From the NCBI GenBank assembly GCA_002869895.2, contig NEWP02000018.1, positions 31,241 through 66,604 on the forward strand: DNA of 35,364 bases, read 5' to 3'. Position numbers and translations under genes: made by a program. Under the pieces are notes generated by a model, which had not been told where the DNA came from, ran no database searches, and worked only from the letters and a program-made list of their open reading frames with translations. Position 1 is the stretch's first letter. Each line of letters begins with the position of its first letter. Below, piece after piece: positions 8,168-15,376 of the stretch. This DNA is from Nitrospira sp. CG24E. GTDB taxonomy: Bacteria > Nitrospirota > Nitrospiria > Nitrospirales > Nitrospiraceae.

Positions 8168-8360
8168 GAGGATGCTGAAAAAGTCGCTCTTCTCACCCGC
8201 CCAACCCCGGCGCGCCGAGACGCGCCTTTTCCCGTGCATCGTTCTCGCATCGCTCAGAGGCTCAACGTACCGAAGCGTACGCCTCGCCTCTTCGCTCGCT
8301 GCGGCGCCTCGCCTCTTCGCTCGCTGCGGCCTTGCTGAACGGCCTTTTTGAGCATCCTCC
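8167..8360. repeat. MITE-like element M1
   Basis: Terminal inverted repeats of about 20 nt at 8167-8186 and 8340-8360 (GGAGGATGCTGAAAAAGTCG, with its near inverse at the right end). Inside are a hairpin core related to AACGTACCGAAGCGTACG and an exact 24-nt direct duplication at 8281-8304 and 8306-8329. There is no coding capacity. It starts on the last base of the NYN stop codon and lies between convergent genes. Confidence 0.8.
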
Positions 8361-8420
8361 AGGGAACTCCAGCATCACCCCAGAGGCATAAGCTTCCGAT
8401 TTTCCGCCGGTTCAACCAGC

Positions 8421-9203
8421 CTATCGCAGCCTGCTAAAGAGTTGTTTTGCGTTTCGCGTCGTGAGCCTGCCGATCGTCTCGACTGACATCTCAGGCTCAC
8501 CGGCTCGAATGGTGGCGAGTTGTTGCGCGACGTGGGTGACGTGGGCAGGCTCGTTACGTTTCCCACGATGAGGCATAGGCGTGAGGTAGGGGCAGTCGGT
8601 TTCGATCAGGAGCCGATCGAGCGGAACAGTCTTCGCAATATCCCGCAGCATCGTCGCGTTCTGAAACGTGAGAATCCCGGAGAACGAAAGATAAAAACCT
8701 AGATCCAGAGCATCCTTCGCCAGCCAGGCATCTCCTGAGAAGCAGTGAAAGACCCCGCCGATTTCTGACGCTCGCTCTTCTTTCAAAATAGCAATCGTAT
8801 CCTCTTGGGCCTCCCGCGTGTGAATGATCACAGGCAGCGTTAGCTCGCGTGCGAGCTGGATCTGTTCCCGGAATCGCTCGCGCTGTTCTTTCGGTGACGA
8901 ATAATTGTAATGGTAGTCCAGGCCGATTTCACCGTAGGCGACGACCTTCCTGCTTTTCGCCAACTGGCGGAAGCCGTCGTACCAGTTGTCCTGGATATGT
9001 TTCACCTCATGCGGATGGACACCGACTGAGGCGTAGACGTAAGAGTGTTGCTCTGCCAGTGCGACCGCCGCCTGGCTGGTCGCCAGGTCACAGCCGATGG
9101 TCACGAAGGCTTCGACACCCGCTTCCCTTGCGCGGCTGATCATGGCCTCGCGGTCGTCATTGTAACGGGCATCGTCTAGATGGGTATGGGTGTCGATGAG
9201 CAT
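8421..9203 (-). CDS. tatD: TatD-family metal-dependent DNase
   Basis: A 260-residue TIM-barrel hydrolase of the TatD family; the E. coli and yeast homologues are 3'-5' exonucleases linked to DNA repair and turnover. All metal ligands are visible: His6 and His8 (DTHTHLD), Glu92 (GEIGLDYH), His128 (VIIHTRE), His153 (GVFHCFSG) and Asp203 (IETDCPYL). The start is ATG with the normal family N-terminus. It is transcribed after the DAHP synthase gene with array C in the gap. In many bacteria tatD follows metG or holB; here those genes lie 10 kb away. Confidence 0.94.
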   Translation of the reverse strand: MLIDTHTHLDDARYNDDREAMISRAREAGVEAFVTIGCDLATSQAAVALAEQHSYVYASVGVHPHEVKHIQDNWYDGFRQLAKSRKVVAYGEIGLDYHYNYSSPKEQRERFREQIQLARELTLPVIIHTREAQEDTIAILKEERASEIGGVFHCFSGDAWLAKDALDLGFYLSFSGILTFQNATMLRDIAKTVPLDRLLIETDCPYLTPMPHRGKRNEPAHVTHVAQQLATIRAGEPEMSVETIGRLTTRNAKQLFSRLR

Positions 9204-9213
9204 GGGGGGCTAT

Positions 9214-9296
9214 TGGGTTGATTTTGTTTGTTTGGTTTATCTGGTTAGTCTGGTTCAACCAAATAAACGAAACAAACCAGACAACCAAATAACCAG
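9214..9296. repeat. Inverted 9-nt-unit array C
   Basis: An almost loop-free imperfect palindrome centred at about 9256 on TGGTTCAACCA. The left arm is about 9214-9255 (TGGTTTATC-type units) and the right arm 9257-9296 (AACAAACCAG-type units). The right arm ends directly against the TTA stop (minus strand) of the DAHP synthase gene. Confidence 0.85.
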
Positions 9297-10355
9297 TTAG
9301 GCGGGCTTGGGTACGATCATGTCAGCCAGTTCAGAAAGTAAAGACTCGGTTTCTGCCCAGCCGAGGCAGGCGTCGGTGATAGAGACACCGTGGTTCAGGG
9401 CCATACCCTGTTTCCAGATTTGTTTGCCGGGGTTGAGATTGCTTTCGAGCATGATTCCCATGATGGATCGGCGGCCGTCGCGGAATTGGCGGAGCACGTC
9501 GCGCGCGACCACAGACTGACGCCGATGGTCTTTACTGGAATTATCATGTGAGCAGTCGATCATGATGGGGCGCGGGATGCCCTCGCTTGCAACCACAGCC
9601 TCCGCGCGGGCCACGTGTTCGGCTTCATAATTGGTTTTGCCGCCGCCGCCTCGAAGAACGATATGCCGGTCGGGGTTGCCGGTGGTCTTGATGATCGACG
9701 TGAGACCGTCGGCGTTGATGCCCAGAAAATGATGAGGCTGCTTTGCTGCGACCATGGCGTTCCAGGCAACTTCCAGGTTTCCCTCCGTGCCGTTCTTGAA
9801 GCCAACCGGCATGGAGAGTCCGCTGGCCATTTCCCGGTGTGGCTGGCTTTCGGTAGTGCGGGCGCCAATAGCCACCCAGCTCCAGAGATCGGCGATGTAT
9901 TGGGGCGATACCGGGTCTAAAGCTTCGGCTGCGCAGGGGACCTCTCGGTTGTTGATATTCAGGAGGATTGTTCGCGCGAGTCCCATTCCGGTGGCGACGT
10001 CGCAGGTGCCGTCCAAATGCGGATCGTTGATAAGTCCCTTCCACCCGACCGTAGTGCGGGGCTTTTCAAAATAGGTGCGCATGACGATCAGCAACCGGTC
10101 GCGCAATGCATCGGCCACTGGCTTCAGCCGGTCGGCATATTCGTAGGCGGCTTCAGGATCATGGATCGAACAGGGGCCGACGATGACGAGCAGCCGTTCT
10201 CGATCTTGGCCATGTAGAATACGGCGAACCGCGTCTCTGGTTTCCACGACCAGCGCGGCGGCTTGATCGGTAATCGGTAGTGAGGACTTAATCGTTCGGG
10301 GCGAGGGCAGCGGCTTGATTTCAATGATGTGCTGATTGTCGAGAGGTCTCTGCAT
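9297..10355 (-). CDS. aroG: 3-deoxy-7-phosphoheptulonate synthase (DAHP synthase, AroF/G/H type)
   Basis: Condenses phosphoenolpyruvate and erythrose 4-phosphate, the entry step of aromatic amino acid synthesis. The 352-residue length and motifs are those of the type I-alpha enzymes regulated by Phe, Tyr or Trp: VGPCSIHD, MRTYFEKPRTTVGWKG, GARTTESQ, PVGFKNGT, LRGGGGKTNY, DCSHDNSSKD and GIMLESNL. The Cys of GPCSIH and the His and Glu of the metal site are intact. Which amino acid inhibits it cannot be told from sequence by eye, so the symbol is a family label. It is divergent from the metal cluster, with a 180-bp intergenic region. Confidence 0.93.
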   Translation of the reverse strand: MQRPLDNQHIIEIKPLPSPRTIKSSLPITDQAAALVVETRDAVRRILHGQDRERLLVIVGPCSIHDPEAAYEYADRLKPVADALRDRLLIVMRTYFEKPRTTVGWKGLINDPHLDGTCDVATGMGLARTILLNINNREVPCAAEALDPVSPQYIADLWSWVAIGARTTESQPHREMASGLSMPVGFKNGTEGNLEVAWNAMVAAKQPHHFLGINADGLTSIIKTTGNPDRHIVLRGGGGKTNYEAEHVARAEAVVASEGIPRPIMIDCSHDNSSKDHRRQSVVARDVLRQFRDGRRSIMGIMLESNLNPGKQIWKQGMALNHGVSITDACLGWAETESLLSELADMIVPKPA

Positions 10356-10413
10356 AGTCCTGCCTGTTCACATGGGAATCGCCTGTATTGGTCGAGTATG
10401 ACGGGAACGATGC

Positions 10414-10446
10414 GCGTTGGGTGCGTAAAAATATAACGTATATGAA
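10414..10446 (+). promoter_or_regulatory. Possible promoter/operator upstream of the metal-uptake cluster
   Basis: A weak -35-like TTGGGT and -10-like TATATG about 16 bases apart precede the cluster. The -10 region overlaps an ATATA...TATAT near-palindrome (10431-10443) that could bind a regulator. No family-specific box (Fur, Zur) is convincing. Confidence 0.25.
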
Positions 10447-10495
10447 AGGAAATATCCACTGGAGGCGATACCAGACAGCTGAAGGAGGTTTCGCT

Positions 10496-10519
10496 ATGTT
10501 CCGTAAGCCGATTATTTGA
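10496..10519 (+). CDS. Possible 7-residue leader peptide
   Basis: A near-perfect Shine-Dalgarno (GAAGGAGG) at optimal spacing precedes ATG 10496, which opens a frame of seven codons (MFRKPII) ending at TGA 10519, 17 bases before the His-rich protein gene. The SD is far stronger than that of the downstream gene. This looks like a translated leader that may couple to, or regulate, the next gene. It could also be chance. Confidence 0.3.
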   Translation: MFRKPII

Positions 10520-10535
10520 CAAGCCGTGAAGACCT

Positions 10536-10889
10536 ATGTTACTTAGCTCGCCCGCAATGACTCTACGTACTCCCATACGACGTCTGCCCGGCTTTCTGCG
10601 GGGCAGCCTGGCGATCGGTCTGGTCCTCCTCCTGCTCGCCATTGCGCCGTTCGCTGTGGCGCAGGATGTCCATCACGAGTTGGCGGCGGCTGACCACGAT
10701 GGGCACGAACATTCCGATACCGACCTCTGCCAGTGGGTACAGCACCACACATCCGGTTCTCTCGATGATGGCGCTCCTCTCTTCACGGCACAGGAACTCG
10801 TAGCGCTGCTGGAACATCCAGCGGATTCCGTTCTCCTCTTGGTCGAACTTTCAACGCTCGGTCCATCACGCGCTCCTCCCCTCAGCTAA
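10536..10889 (+). CDS. small His-rich exported protein, cluster with TonB receptor
   Basis: A 117-residue protein with a long hydrophobic signal segment (about residues 25-43, ending FAVAQ). It is followed by a His/Asp-rich stretch (VHHELAAADHDGHEHSDTDLC, about 45-65) and QHHTSG. The C-terminus ends in SRAPPLS, which recalls the RAPP-type endings of small DUF2946-like proteins often found beside TonB receptors; that link is from memory. A role in binding a transition metal in the periplasm is an inference from the His-rich segment and the next gene. The start may be ATG 10536 or ATG 10557; both have weak ribosome sites. Confidence 0.55.
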   Translation: MLLSSPAMTLRTPIRRLPGFLRGSLAIGLVLLLLAIAPFAVAQDVHHELAAADHDGHEHSDTDLCQWVQHHTSGSLDDGAPLFTAQELVALLEHPADSVLLLVELSTLGPSRAPPLS

Positions 10890-10989
10890 TCACGTCATTT
10901 CGATCACGCCATCCTGAGACTGATGTCGCCGGGCTTCCCGCTCGGGGATGGTATCGTGTTTTCTTACTACGTGATTGGTGGGGGATTTC

Positions 10990-13398
10990 ATGCGATCTAT
11001 TACACTGTGCCGTCTCATTGTTCGAGTGATGTGTTTCTGTGCCTGTCTGAGTCTTTTTACTCCGGGCCGCGCTGTGGCGGATGAGCCCAATTTCATCACT
11101 GGATCGGTCCAGAATCAGGACCTCCGTCGGGTGGGGCAGGCGATTGTCGAAGTGAAAAATCAAGAAGGGGAGTTGGTGGCGACCGGCGTCTCGAACGATG
11201 CCGGCGAGTTCAGGATTTCTGTTCCGGCCGACGGCACCTATTCCGTCAGCGCGGTGCAAGAGACCTATCGCAGCGAGTACGTGGTATTGGTGTTGAGCGC
11301 AGACCAGCCGAAGCCGGTGACGCTCACGTTGTCGAAGACGAAAGAGATTTCGTTGGAGGTGCGGTCGCCGCTTCCACCGATCCAATACAAGGCTTCAAGT
11401 GAAACCTATTCCGTCAGCCGAAAAGAAATCGAAACGCTGCCGCGCGGCAACAACAATGAATTGCACGACGTGTTGTTGACGATTCCCGGCGCGGCCTATG
11501 GGTCGCTGAAGCAAGTGCATATCCGGCAAGACCATGCCAACATTCAACTCAGAATTGACGGTGTGCCGATTCCGGATACCGTGTCATCCACCTTCTCAGA
11601 TGTGATTAGTCCACGCGCGTGGGAACGGGCCGACATCGTCCTGGGGGGGATGGAAGCCAATGTCGGGAACAAGACGGCGGCGCTTATCGATATCACGACG
11701 AAGAGCGGGACCAAGCCGGGGTTCGGATCCGCCCAAATGTTCGGCGGGTCGAATAATCTGATCAATCCGTCATTCGAATATGGAAGCACGATCGGGGAGA
11801 AATTTCGTTTCTATATTTTGAACAGTTACACATCGACGAACAGAGGGATCGAGCCTCCGACCCTCGGCCACTCGATCTTCCACGGGCAGAGCGAGCGCAA
11901 TCAAACGATGTTCCGCGGCGACTATCAGCATGACAACAACAATAACTTCACCCTGCTGTTCTTGAACTCCATCGCGAAGTATCAGATTCCGACGTTCCCC
12001 GGTCAAACACAGAATGCTGCCGTCACGGGCCTCTTGCCCGGAGGGTTTTCGGCAGTGCCGTCGGAACGGGTCGATGAGAATCAGAAAGAAAACAATCAAT
12101 ACGCCCATTTGGTGTGGCGCCGCGATGTGTCGTCGAATCAATTCTTCAGCCTGGCGGGCTACTTTCGCCAGACGAGAGCCACGTTCAGGACCGATCCGTT
12201 CAATGTCTTGGCCTATGTGCCGGACGAAACCGAACCCTTTTCGGCTGCCAGTCAGGACCGCACGGGCTATTCAGGCGGGGTACGATTGGATTACACCTAT
12301 GTTCCCAACAGCAAACATCTTATCAAAGCCGGATTTCAAGCAGATCGGACGCAGGCGATCAACAAGTCCAGACTGTTTACATTTCTCGACGATGGCGCCG
12401 GGAACCCGACAGGCAATGTCCTGAACCTCAATGCCGACAACCGTCTGATTGGTTACCGGCAGGAGTTCTGGATTCAGGATCAGTGGTCGCCGAACGAACA
12501 ATGGACCTTCAACCTCGGTGTCCGGGGCGATGTAGTGCAGTACGCTCGTAACGAGGCCCAAGCCAGTCCGCGGATCGGTGTCACCTACAAGGCCGATCAA
12601 GTCAACGCCTTCCATGCGTTTTACGGGCGGCTCTTTACCCCTCCCAATCTCGAAGCCATCTCGTTCGCCAAGTTGAATACGACTGGAACGAAGGCCGCTC
12701 CGGAAGACACGACCAACAACACGGTTCGGGCTGAACGGGCCCATTATTTCGAGGTGGGGAGTTATCATGCCTTGACTCAGTGGGCGACGTTGCAATTGAC
12801 CGGGTACTACAAGCTGGCGAACTATCTGTCCGATGCGGGTCAGTTCGGCACCACGCCGTTGCTGAACTACTTTGCCTTCGAGCGGGGCTGGACGAGGGGC
12901 ATCAATGGAGCTCTGAAGCTTCAACTCATGGATAACCTGACGGCGCGCGGCAACGTGGCCTGGGGGCAGTGCAAGGGCTATGGGCTCCAATCCGGTCACA
13001 CGCTCCTTGAAGCGGCAGAAATTGCCGACATCAACTCGAAAAGCGGCGTGCATTGCGATCATCAGCAGACCTTGACGAGTTCTGCGGTGGTTAGTTACCG
13101 GTTCCTTGAGCGGACCACCTTCACAGGGCAGATGCTGTGGGCATCGGGATTGCGAACGGCGGAAGAAGGCGGCAAGACCAATTCGAGTCATAGCCCCTCG
13201 TATACAATCTATAACATGTCGATCGCTCATGTTATCCCATTGCCCTGGGATGGACAAAAGTTCCTGATCGGGTTTGATGTCGTGAACTTATTAGACCAGC
13301 AATATCTTATCAACCAAGGTGAGGGGACCATCGGGCTTGGCGTGTCCCACGCAGGGATGCCGCGGTCATTTTTCTTCCGTGGCCAATGGTTCTTCTAA
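10990..13398 (+). CDS. TonB-dependent outer-membrane receptor
   Basis: An 802-residue outer-membrane receptor. A signal peptide (to about residue 30) is followed by a carboxypeptidase-regulatory-like beta-sandwich (about 33-110), a plug domain (about 125-235, with IRQDHANIQLRIDGVPIPD and the ALIDITTKSGTKPG end) and a 22-strand-type barrel. The barrel ends in an aromatic C-terminus (RGQWFF), as needed for Bam-dependent insertion. The frame opens at TTG 10975, but ATG 10990 is preferred because a purine-rich GGTGGGGGA lies upstream and the signal peptide starts there. The substrate is not evident; the His-rich neighbour and nearby metal genes favour a metal or metal chelate. A MITE-like element begins one base after the stop. 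Confidence 0.9.
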   Translation: MRSITLCRLIVRVMCFCACLSLFTPGRAVADEPNFITGSVQNQDLRRVGQAIVEVKNQEGELVATGVSNDAGEFRISVPADGTYSVSAVQETYRSEYVVLVLSADQPKPVTLTLSKTKEISLEVRSPLPPIQYKASSETYSVSRKEIETLPRGNNNELHDVLLTIPGAAYGSLKQVHIRQDHANIQLRIDGVPIPDTVSSTFSDVISPRAWERADIVLGGMEANVGNKTAALIDITTKSGTKPGFGSAQMFGGSNNLINPSFEYGSTIGEKFRFYILNSYTSTNRGIEPPTLGHSIFHGQSERNQTMFRGDYQHDNNNNFTLLFLNSIAKYQIPTFPGQTQNAAVTGLLPGGFSAVPSERVDENQKENNQYAHLVWRRDVSSNQFFSLAGYFRQTRATFRTDPFNVLAYVPDETEPFSAASQDRTGYSGGVRLDYTYVPNSKHLIKAGFQADRTQAINKSRLFTFLDDGAGNPTGNVLNLNADNRLIGYRQEFWIQDQWSPNEQWTFNLGVRGDVVQYARNEAQASPRIGVTYKADQVNAFHAFYGRLFTPPNLEAISFAKLNTTGTKAAPEDTTNNTVRAERAHYFEVGSYHALTQWATLQLTGYYKLANYLSDAGQFGTTPLLNYFAFERGWTRGINGALKLQLMDNLTARGNVAWGQCKGYGLQSGHTLLEAAEIADINSKSGVHCDHQQTLTSSAVVSYRFLERTTFTGQMLWASGLRTAEEGGKTNSSHSPSYTIYNMSIAHVIPLPWDGQKFLIGFDVVNLLDQQYLINQGEGTIGLGVSHAGMPRSFFFRGQWFF

Positions 13399-13523
13399 CC
13401 AGATGCCGAACAACGTCACCAGCGGCGTTCTCAGTCGTCCGTCTCCTTGCGACGTACCCCAAGGGTACGCCTCAGTCGCCGGACTCCCTGCGGCCTTGCT
13501 GGATGACCTTGTTGGGCATCTGG
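13399..13523. repeat. MITE-like element M2
   Basis: Terminal inverted repeats of about 24 nt at 13399-13422 and 13499-13523 (CCAGATGCCGAACAACG..., inverse with 3-4 mismatches) enclose a hairpin core ACGTACCCCAAGGGTACGC at about 13452-13470. The same core occurs in M3 on the opposite strand. The element begins directly after the receptor stop codon and lies between two genes of the metal cluster, where it may end or attenuate transcription. Confidence 0.85.
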
Positions 13524-13553
13524 TGGTATAAGCAAATCGTCGGAGAAGAAAGA

Positions 13554-14015
13554 ATGGAACGAGAGATTTGTGAACGAATGAGACCCTATCGCTTCATTGC
13601 ACTGTTATTGGGATTTTGTGTGTCTCTTTGGCCGGCTATGGTTTTTGCAGTGGCTGGTGATGAGGCGACGCATGAGGACGACCACGAGGAAGATGTGCTG
13701 GAATTGCCTGAGGTCCATGTCCATGGCCTGCCGCTCAACAAGGATCAACAGTTAGGACCAGTTCCCAAAGCCACACCCTGGCCTGTTATTCCACCTGGAT
13801 TGGACGGCAAAGAACTCGACGATTGGATGAAAGTGCGTATGTTGGTCTCCAAGGGTGCGGCGGTGACGGTCGTCGTGTTGGAACCGGCCAAACATCGGGA
13901 GCTCACCATCGCCGGCATGGTTGCATTGAGCCAATGGACGTTCGACCCACAATTGAAAGGCGACGAGCCGGTGGATGGGGAACTCACCGTACGCATCCAC
14001 TTCCGCACGCACTAA
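13554..14015 (+). CDS. exported TonB-C-terminal-like protein
   Basis: A 153-residue protein with a signal peptide or anchor (about residues 12-33), an acidic and His-containing segment (HEDDHEEDVLELPEVHVHG, about 40-60) and a C-terminal domain (about 85-152). The C-terminal domain resembles the TonB C-terminus: a VSKGAAVTVVVLEPAKHRELTIAG-type strand-helix, then LSQWTFDPQLKGDEPVDGELTVRIHF. It lacks the long Pro-rich spacer of a true TonB. It may contact the adjacent receptor or act as an accessory energiser; that is inference. ATG 13554 has GGAGAAGAAAG upstream. A longer frame from 13386 runs through element M2 and is not used. Confidence 0.65.
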   Translation: MEREICERMRPYRFIALLLGFCVSLWPAMVFAVAGDEATHEDDHEEDVLELPEVHVHGLPLNKDQQLGPVPKATPWPVIPPGLDGKELDDWMKVRMLVSKGAAVTVVVLEPAKHRELTIAGMVALSQWTFDPQLKGDEPVDGELTVRIHFRTH

Positions 14016-14102
14016 AGCCACAAGGAGCTGATGGCTGCGGAGGCAAGTACATCGACCGCCGGGCTCTACAGGTGTCGCAGGGATGTTTTAGAAGGAGGAC
14101 GG

Positions 14103-14492
14103 ATGTACGGACTAAAGCCCGATGTTGACTTGAGTTTTTTTGTTGGAAGGGAACTGACCTCAGTAGAGGTGGCGCCCTTCAACGTCCAGTTAAATTTCGA
14201 TGGCCCAGTGTTGTCGCCAGGGGTTCAAAGTCTGGTGTCGCTTTCTGTTCAAAACCAGATTGAGCATAGTTCGAAAGGGGTTGTGAACGAGTGGGACGGA
14301 GATGAAAACATGCCACTTTCCGCTGCCAGCTTGCTGGGATTATTAGGCTCATCAGTGGTTTCGGTACAAGGGGACCCAGACGGGACGCTCACTCTAGAGT
14401 TTTCGAATGGCGATGTGGTGATGGTATTTGACCGCGAAGGTTACGAAGCGTATCAAATTCACAACGGGGATAAGGGAGGGGTCATCGTATAG
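14103..14492 (+). CDS. hypothetical protein (DUF6188-like)
   Basis: A 129-residue protein beginning MYGLKPDVDLSFFVG. It has alternating beta-type segments, no signal peptide and no membrane segment. From memory it resembles the DUF6188 family of small uncharacterised proteins; I cannot check this. The start ATG 14103 has a very strong GAAGGAGG. A second in-frame ATG at 14031 also has AAGGAG upstream and would add 24 residues of no recognisable character. No function can be named. Confidence 0.6.
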   Translation: MYGLKPDVDLSFFVGRELTSVEVAPFNVQLNFDGPVLSPGVQSLVSLSVQNQIEHSSKGVVNEWDGDENMPLSAASLLGLLGSSVVSVQGDPDGTLTLEFSNGDVVMVFDREGYEAYQIHNGDKGGVIV

Positions 14493-14537
14493 AGGATCAT
14501 GGCTTAGAGCGAATCGCACGGACCTGACCTACTTCGG

Positions 14538-14608
14538 ACAACCAGACAAACCAGATAGACCAAACAGACAAGATAGACCAAACAAACGAGATAGACCAGA
14601 CAGACCAC
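14538..14608. repeat. One-armed 9-nt-unit array D
   Basis: Eight successive 9-nt units (the first is 8 nt) without an inverted partner. Units alternate so that an 18-nt super-unit appears (ATAGACCAA ACAGACAAG and two close variants). Only the RACAAACCA orientation is present, unlike arrays A, C, E, F, G and I. The minus strand reads in one frame as repeating CLV/YLV codons with no gene character. It lies between the DUF6188-like and PAP2 genes. Confidence 0.8.
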
Positions 14609-14659
14609 TTTCCAGCTAGACGGTTGACGAATGACTGGTGACGCTTTATCGTCATCTCT

Positions 14660-15211
14660 ATGAGCGTGGACGAATCCATTTTCCGTGCCATCAACAGCCT
14701 CAGTGGACATTCCGACACGCTTGACTGGTTCGCACTCACCCTCTCCAACTCAAGCGTTCTCTGGGCGCCGGGGATTCTTCTTGCCCTGTATTGGTTGTGG
14801 CTCTCCTGGCGGGAGGTTCTGCTCGGGGCGCCTCTTCTCGCTGCCTCTATCGGATTGCTCGATTTCCTGGGGGCTCGGATTAAAGATCTCGTTGCTCGGC
14901 CACGTCCCTGCATGGCGCTTCTGGATATCAACCAGATCGAAGCCTGCGGCAAGACCTTCGGATTTCCCTCGAATCACGCGATCAACACCGCAACGGCGGC
15001 AGCCTTTTTCCAGGTGCTCTATCCACGTTCAGGCTGGGTGAGTTGGCCGCTGGTCGGACTCATCGGTCTGTCGCGTGTCTATATCGGGGCGCACTATGTT
15101 ACGGATGTGCTGGGAGGCTGGGCGATCGGCGGGTTGTTTGGAGCTAGTGTCGCCTGGCTGATTCTTCGCTACTCTCGTGTCCGCTCCTCACGCGAAAACC
15201 CTGCTGTGTAG
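14660..15211 (+). CDS. PAP2-family membrane phosphatase
   Basis: A 183-residue integral membrane protein with about five transmembrane helices. It carries the three PAP2 motifs: KDLVARPRP (KX6RP), PSNH (usually PSGH) and SRVYIGAHYVTDVLGG. Family members hydrolyse lipid phosphates such as undecaprenyl diphosphate or phosphatidylglycerol phosphate at the outer face of the inner membrane; a role in recycling undecaprenyl diphosphate is possible but not shown. The Gly-to-Asn change in motif 2 occurs in other members. The start is ATG. The stop TAG shares its last base with the half-element M4. Confidence 0.88.
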   Translation: MSVDESIFRAINSLSGHSDTLDWFALTLSNSSVLWAPGILLALYWLWLSWREVLLGAPLLAASIGLLDFLGARIKDLVARPRPCMALLDINQIEACGKTFGFPSNHAINTATAAAFFQVLYPRSGWVSWPLVGLIGLSRVYIGAHYVTDVLGGWAIGGLFGASVAWLILRYSRVRSSRENPAV

Positions 15212-15233
15212 CAGGGCGCTGAAAAAGTCCGCC
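15211..15233. repeat. Solo end of a MITE-like element (M4)
   Basis: A single terminal repeat related to the left end of M1 (GCTGAAAAAGTC is shared) begins on the last base of the PAP2 stop codon. No matching right end is found before array E starts at about 15247, so this is a remnant or a truncated copy. Confidence 0.6.
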
Positions 15234-15246
15234 AATTTCTCAATCA

Positions 15247-15376
15247 CGTCTATCTGGTCTATCTCGTTTATTTGGTTTGTCTTGTTTGTTTAGTTGGTTT
15301 GGTTCAAAGAACGAAAGAAACCAAATGAACCAGCTAACCAGAGAAACTGGAGAGACCAGACAGACCAGATAGCCAG
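15247..15376. repeat. Inverted 9-nt-unit array E
   Basis: The longest copy. The left arm is 15247-15305 (units such as GGTTTGTCT), the centre is GGTTCAAAGAACG, and the right arm is about 15309-15376 (units such as CAGACAGAC). It ends directly against the minus-strand stop TTA of the CobW gene, between convergent PAP2 and CobW genes. Confidence 0.85.

Noticed and set aside
13386-13553. Longer start for the TonB-C-like protein
   Set aside because: The frame would run across the TonB receptor end and element M2; ATG 13554 has a good ribosome site and opens a signal peptide.
14538-14608. CRISPR array
   Set aside because: Units are 9 nt, contiguous and degenerate, with no spacers and no cas genes nearby.
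14504-14710. Minus-strand frame with repeating CLV/YLV triplets
   Set aside because: It is the translation of a 9-nt DNA repeat (9 nt gives 3 residues) and overlaps the PAP2 start; similar LVYLV frames appear at other arrays. No ribosome site or gene character.
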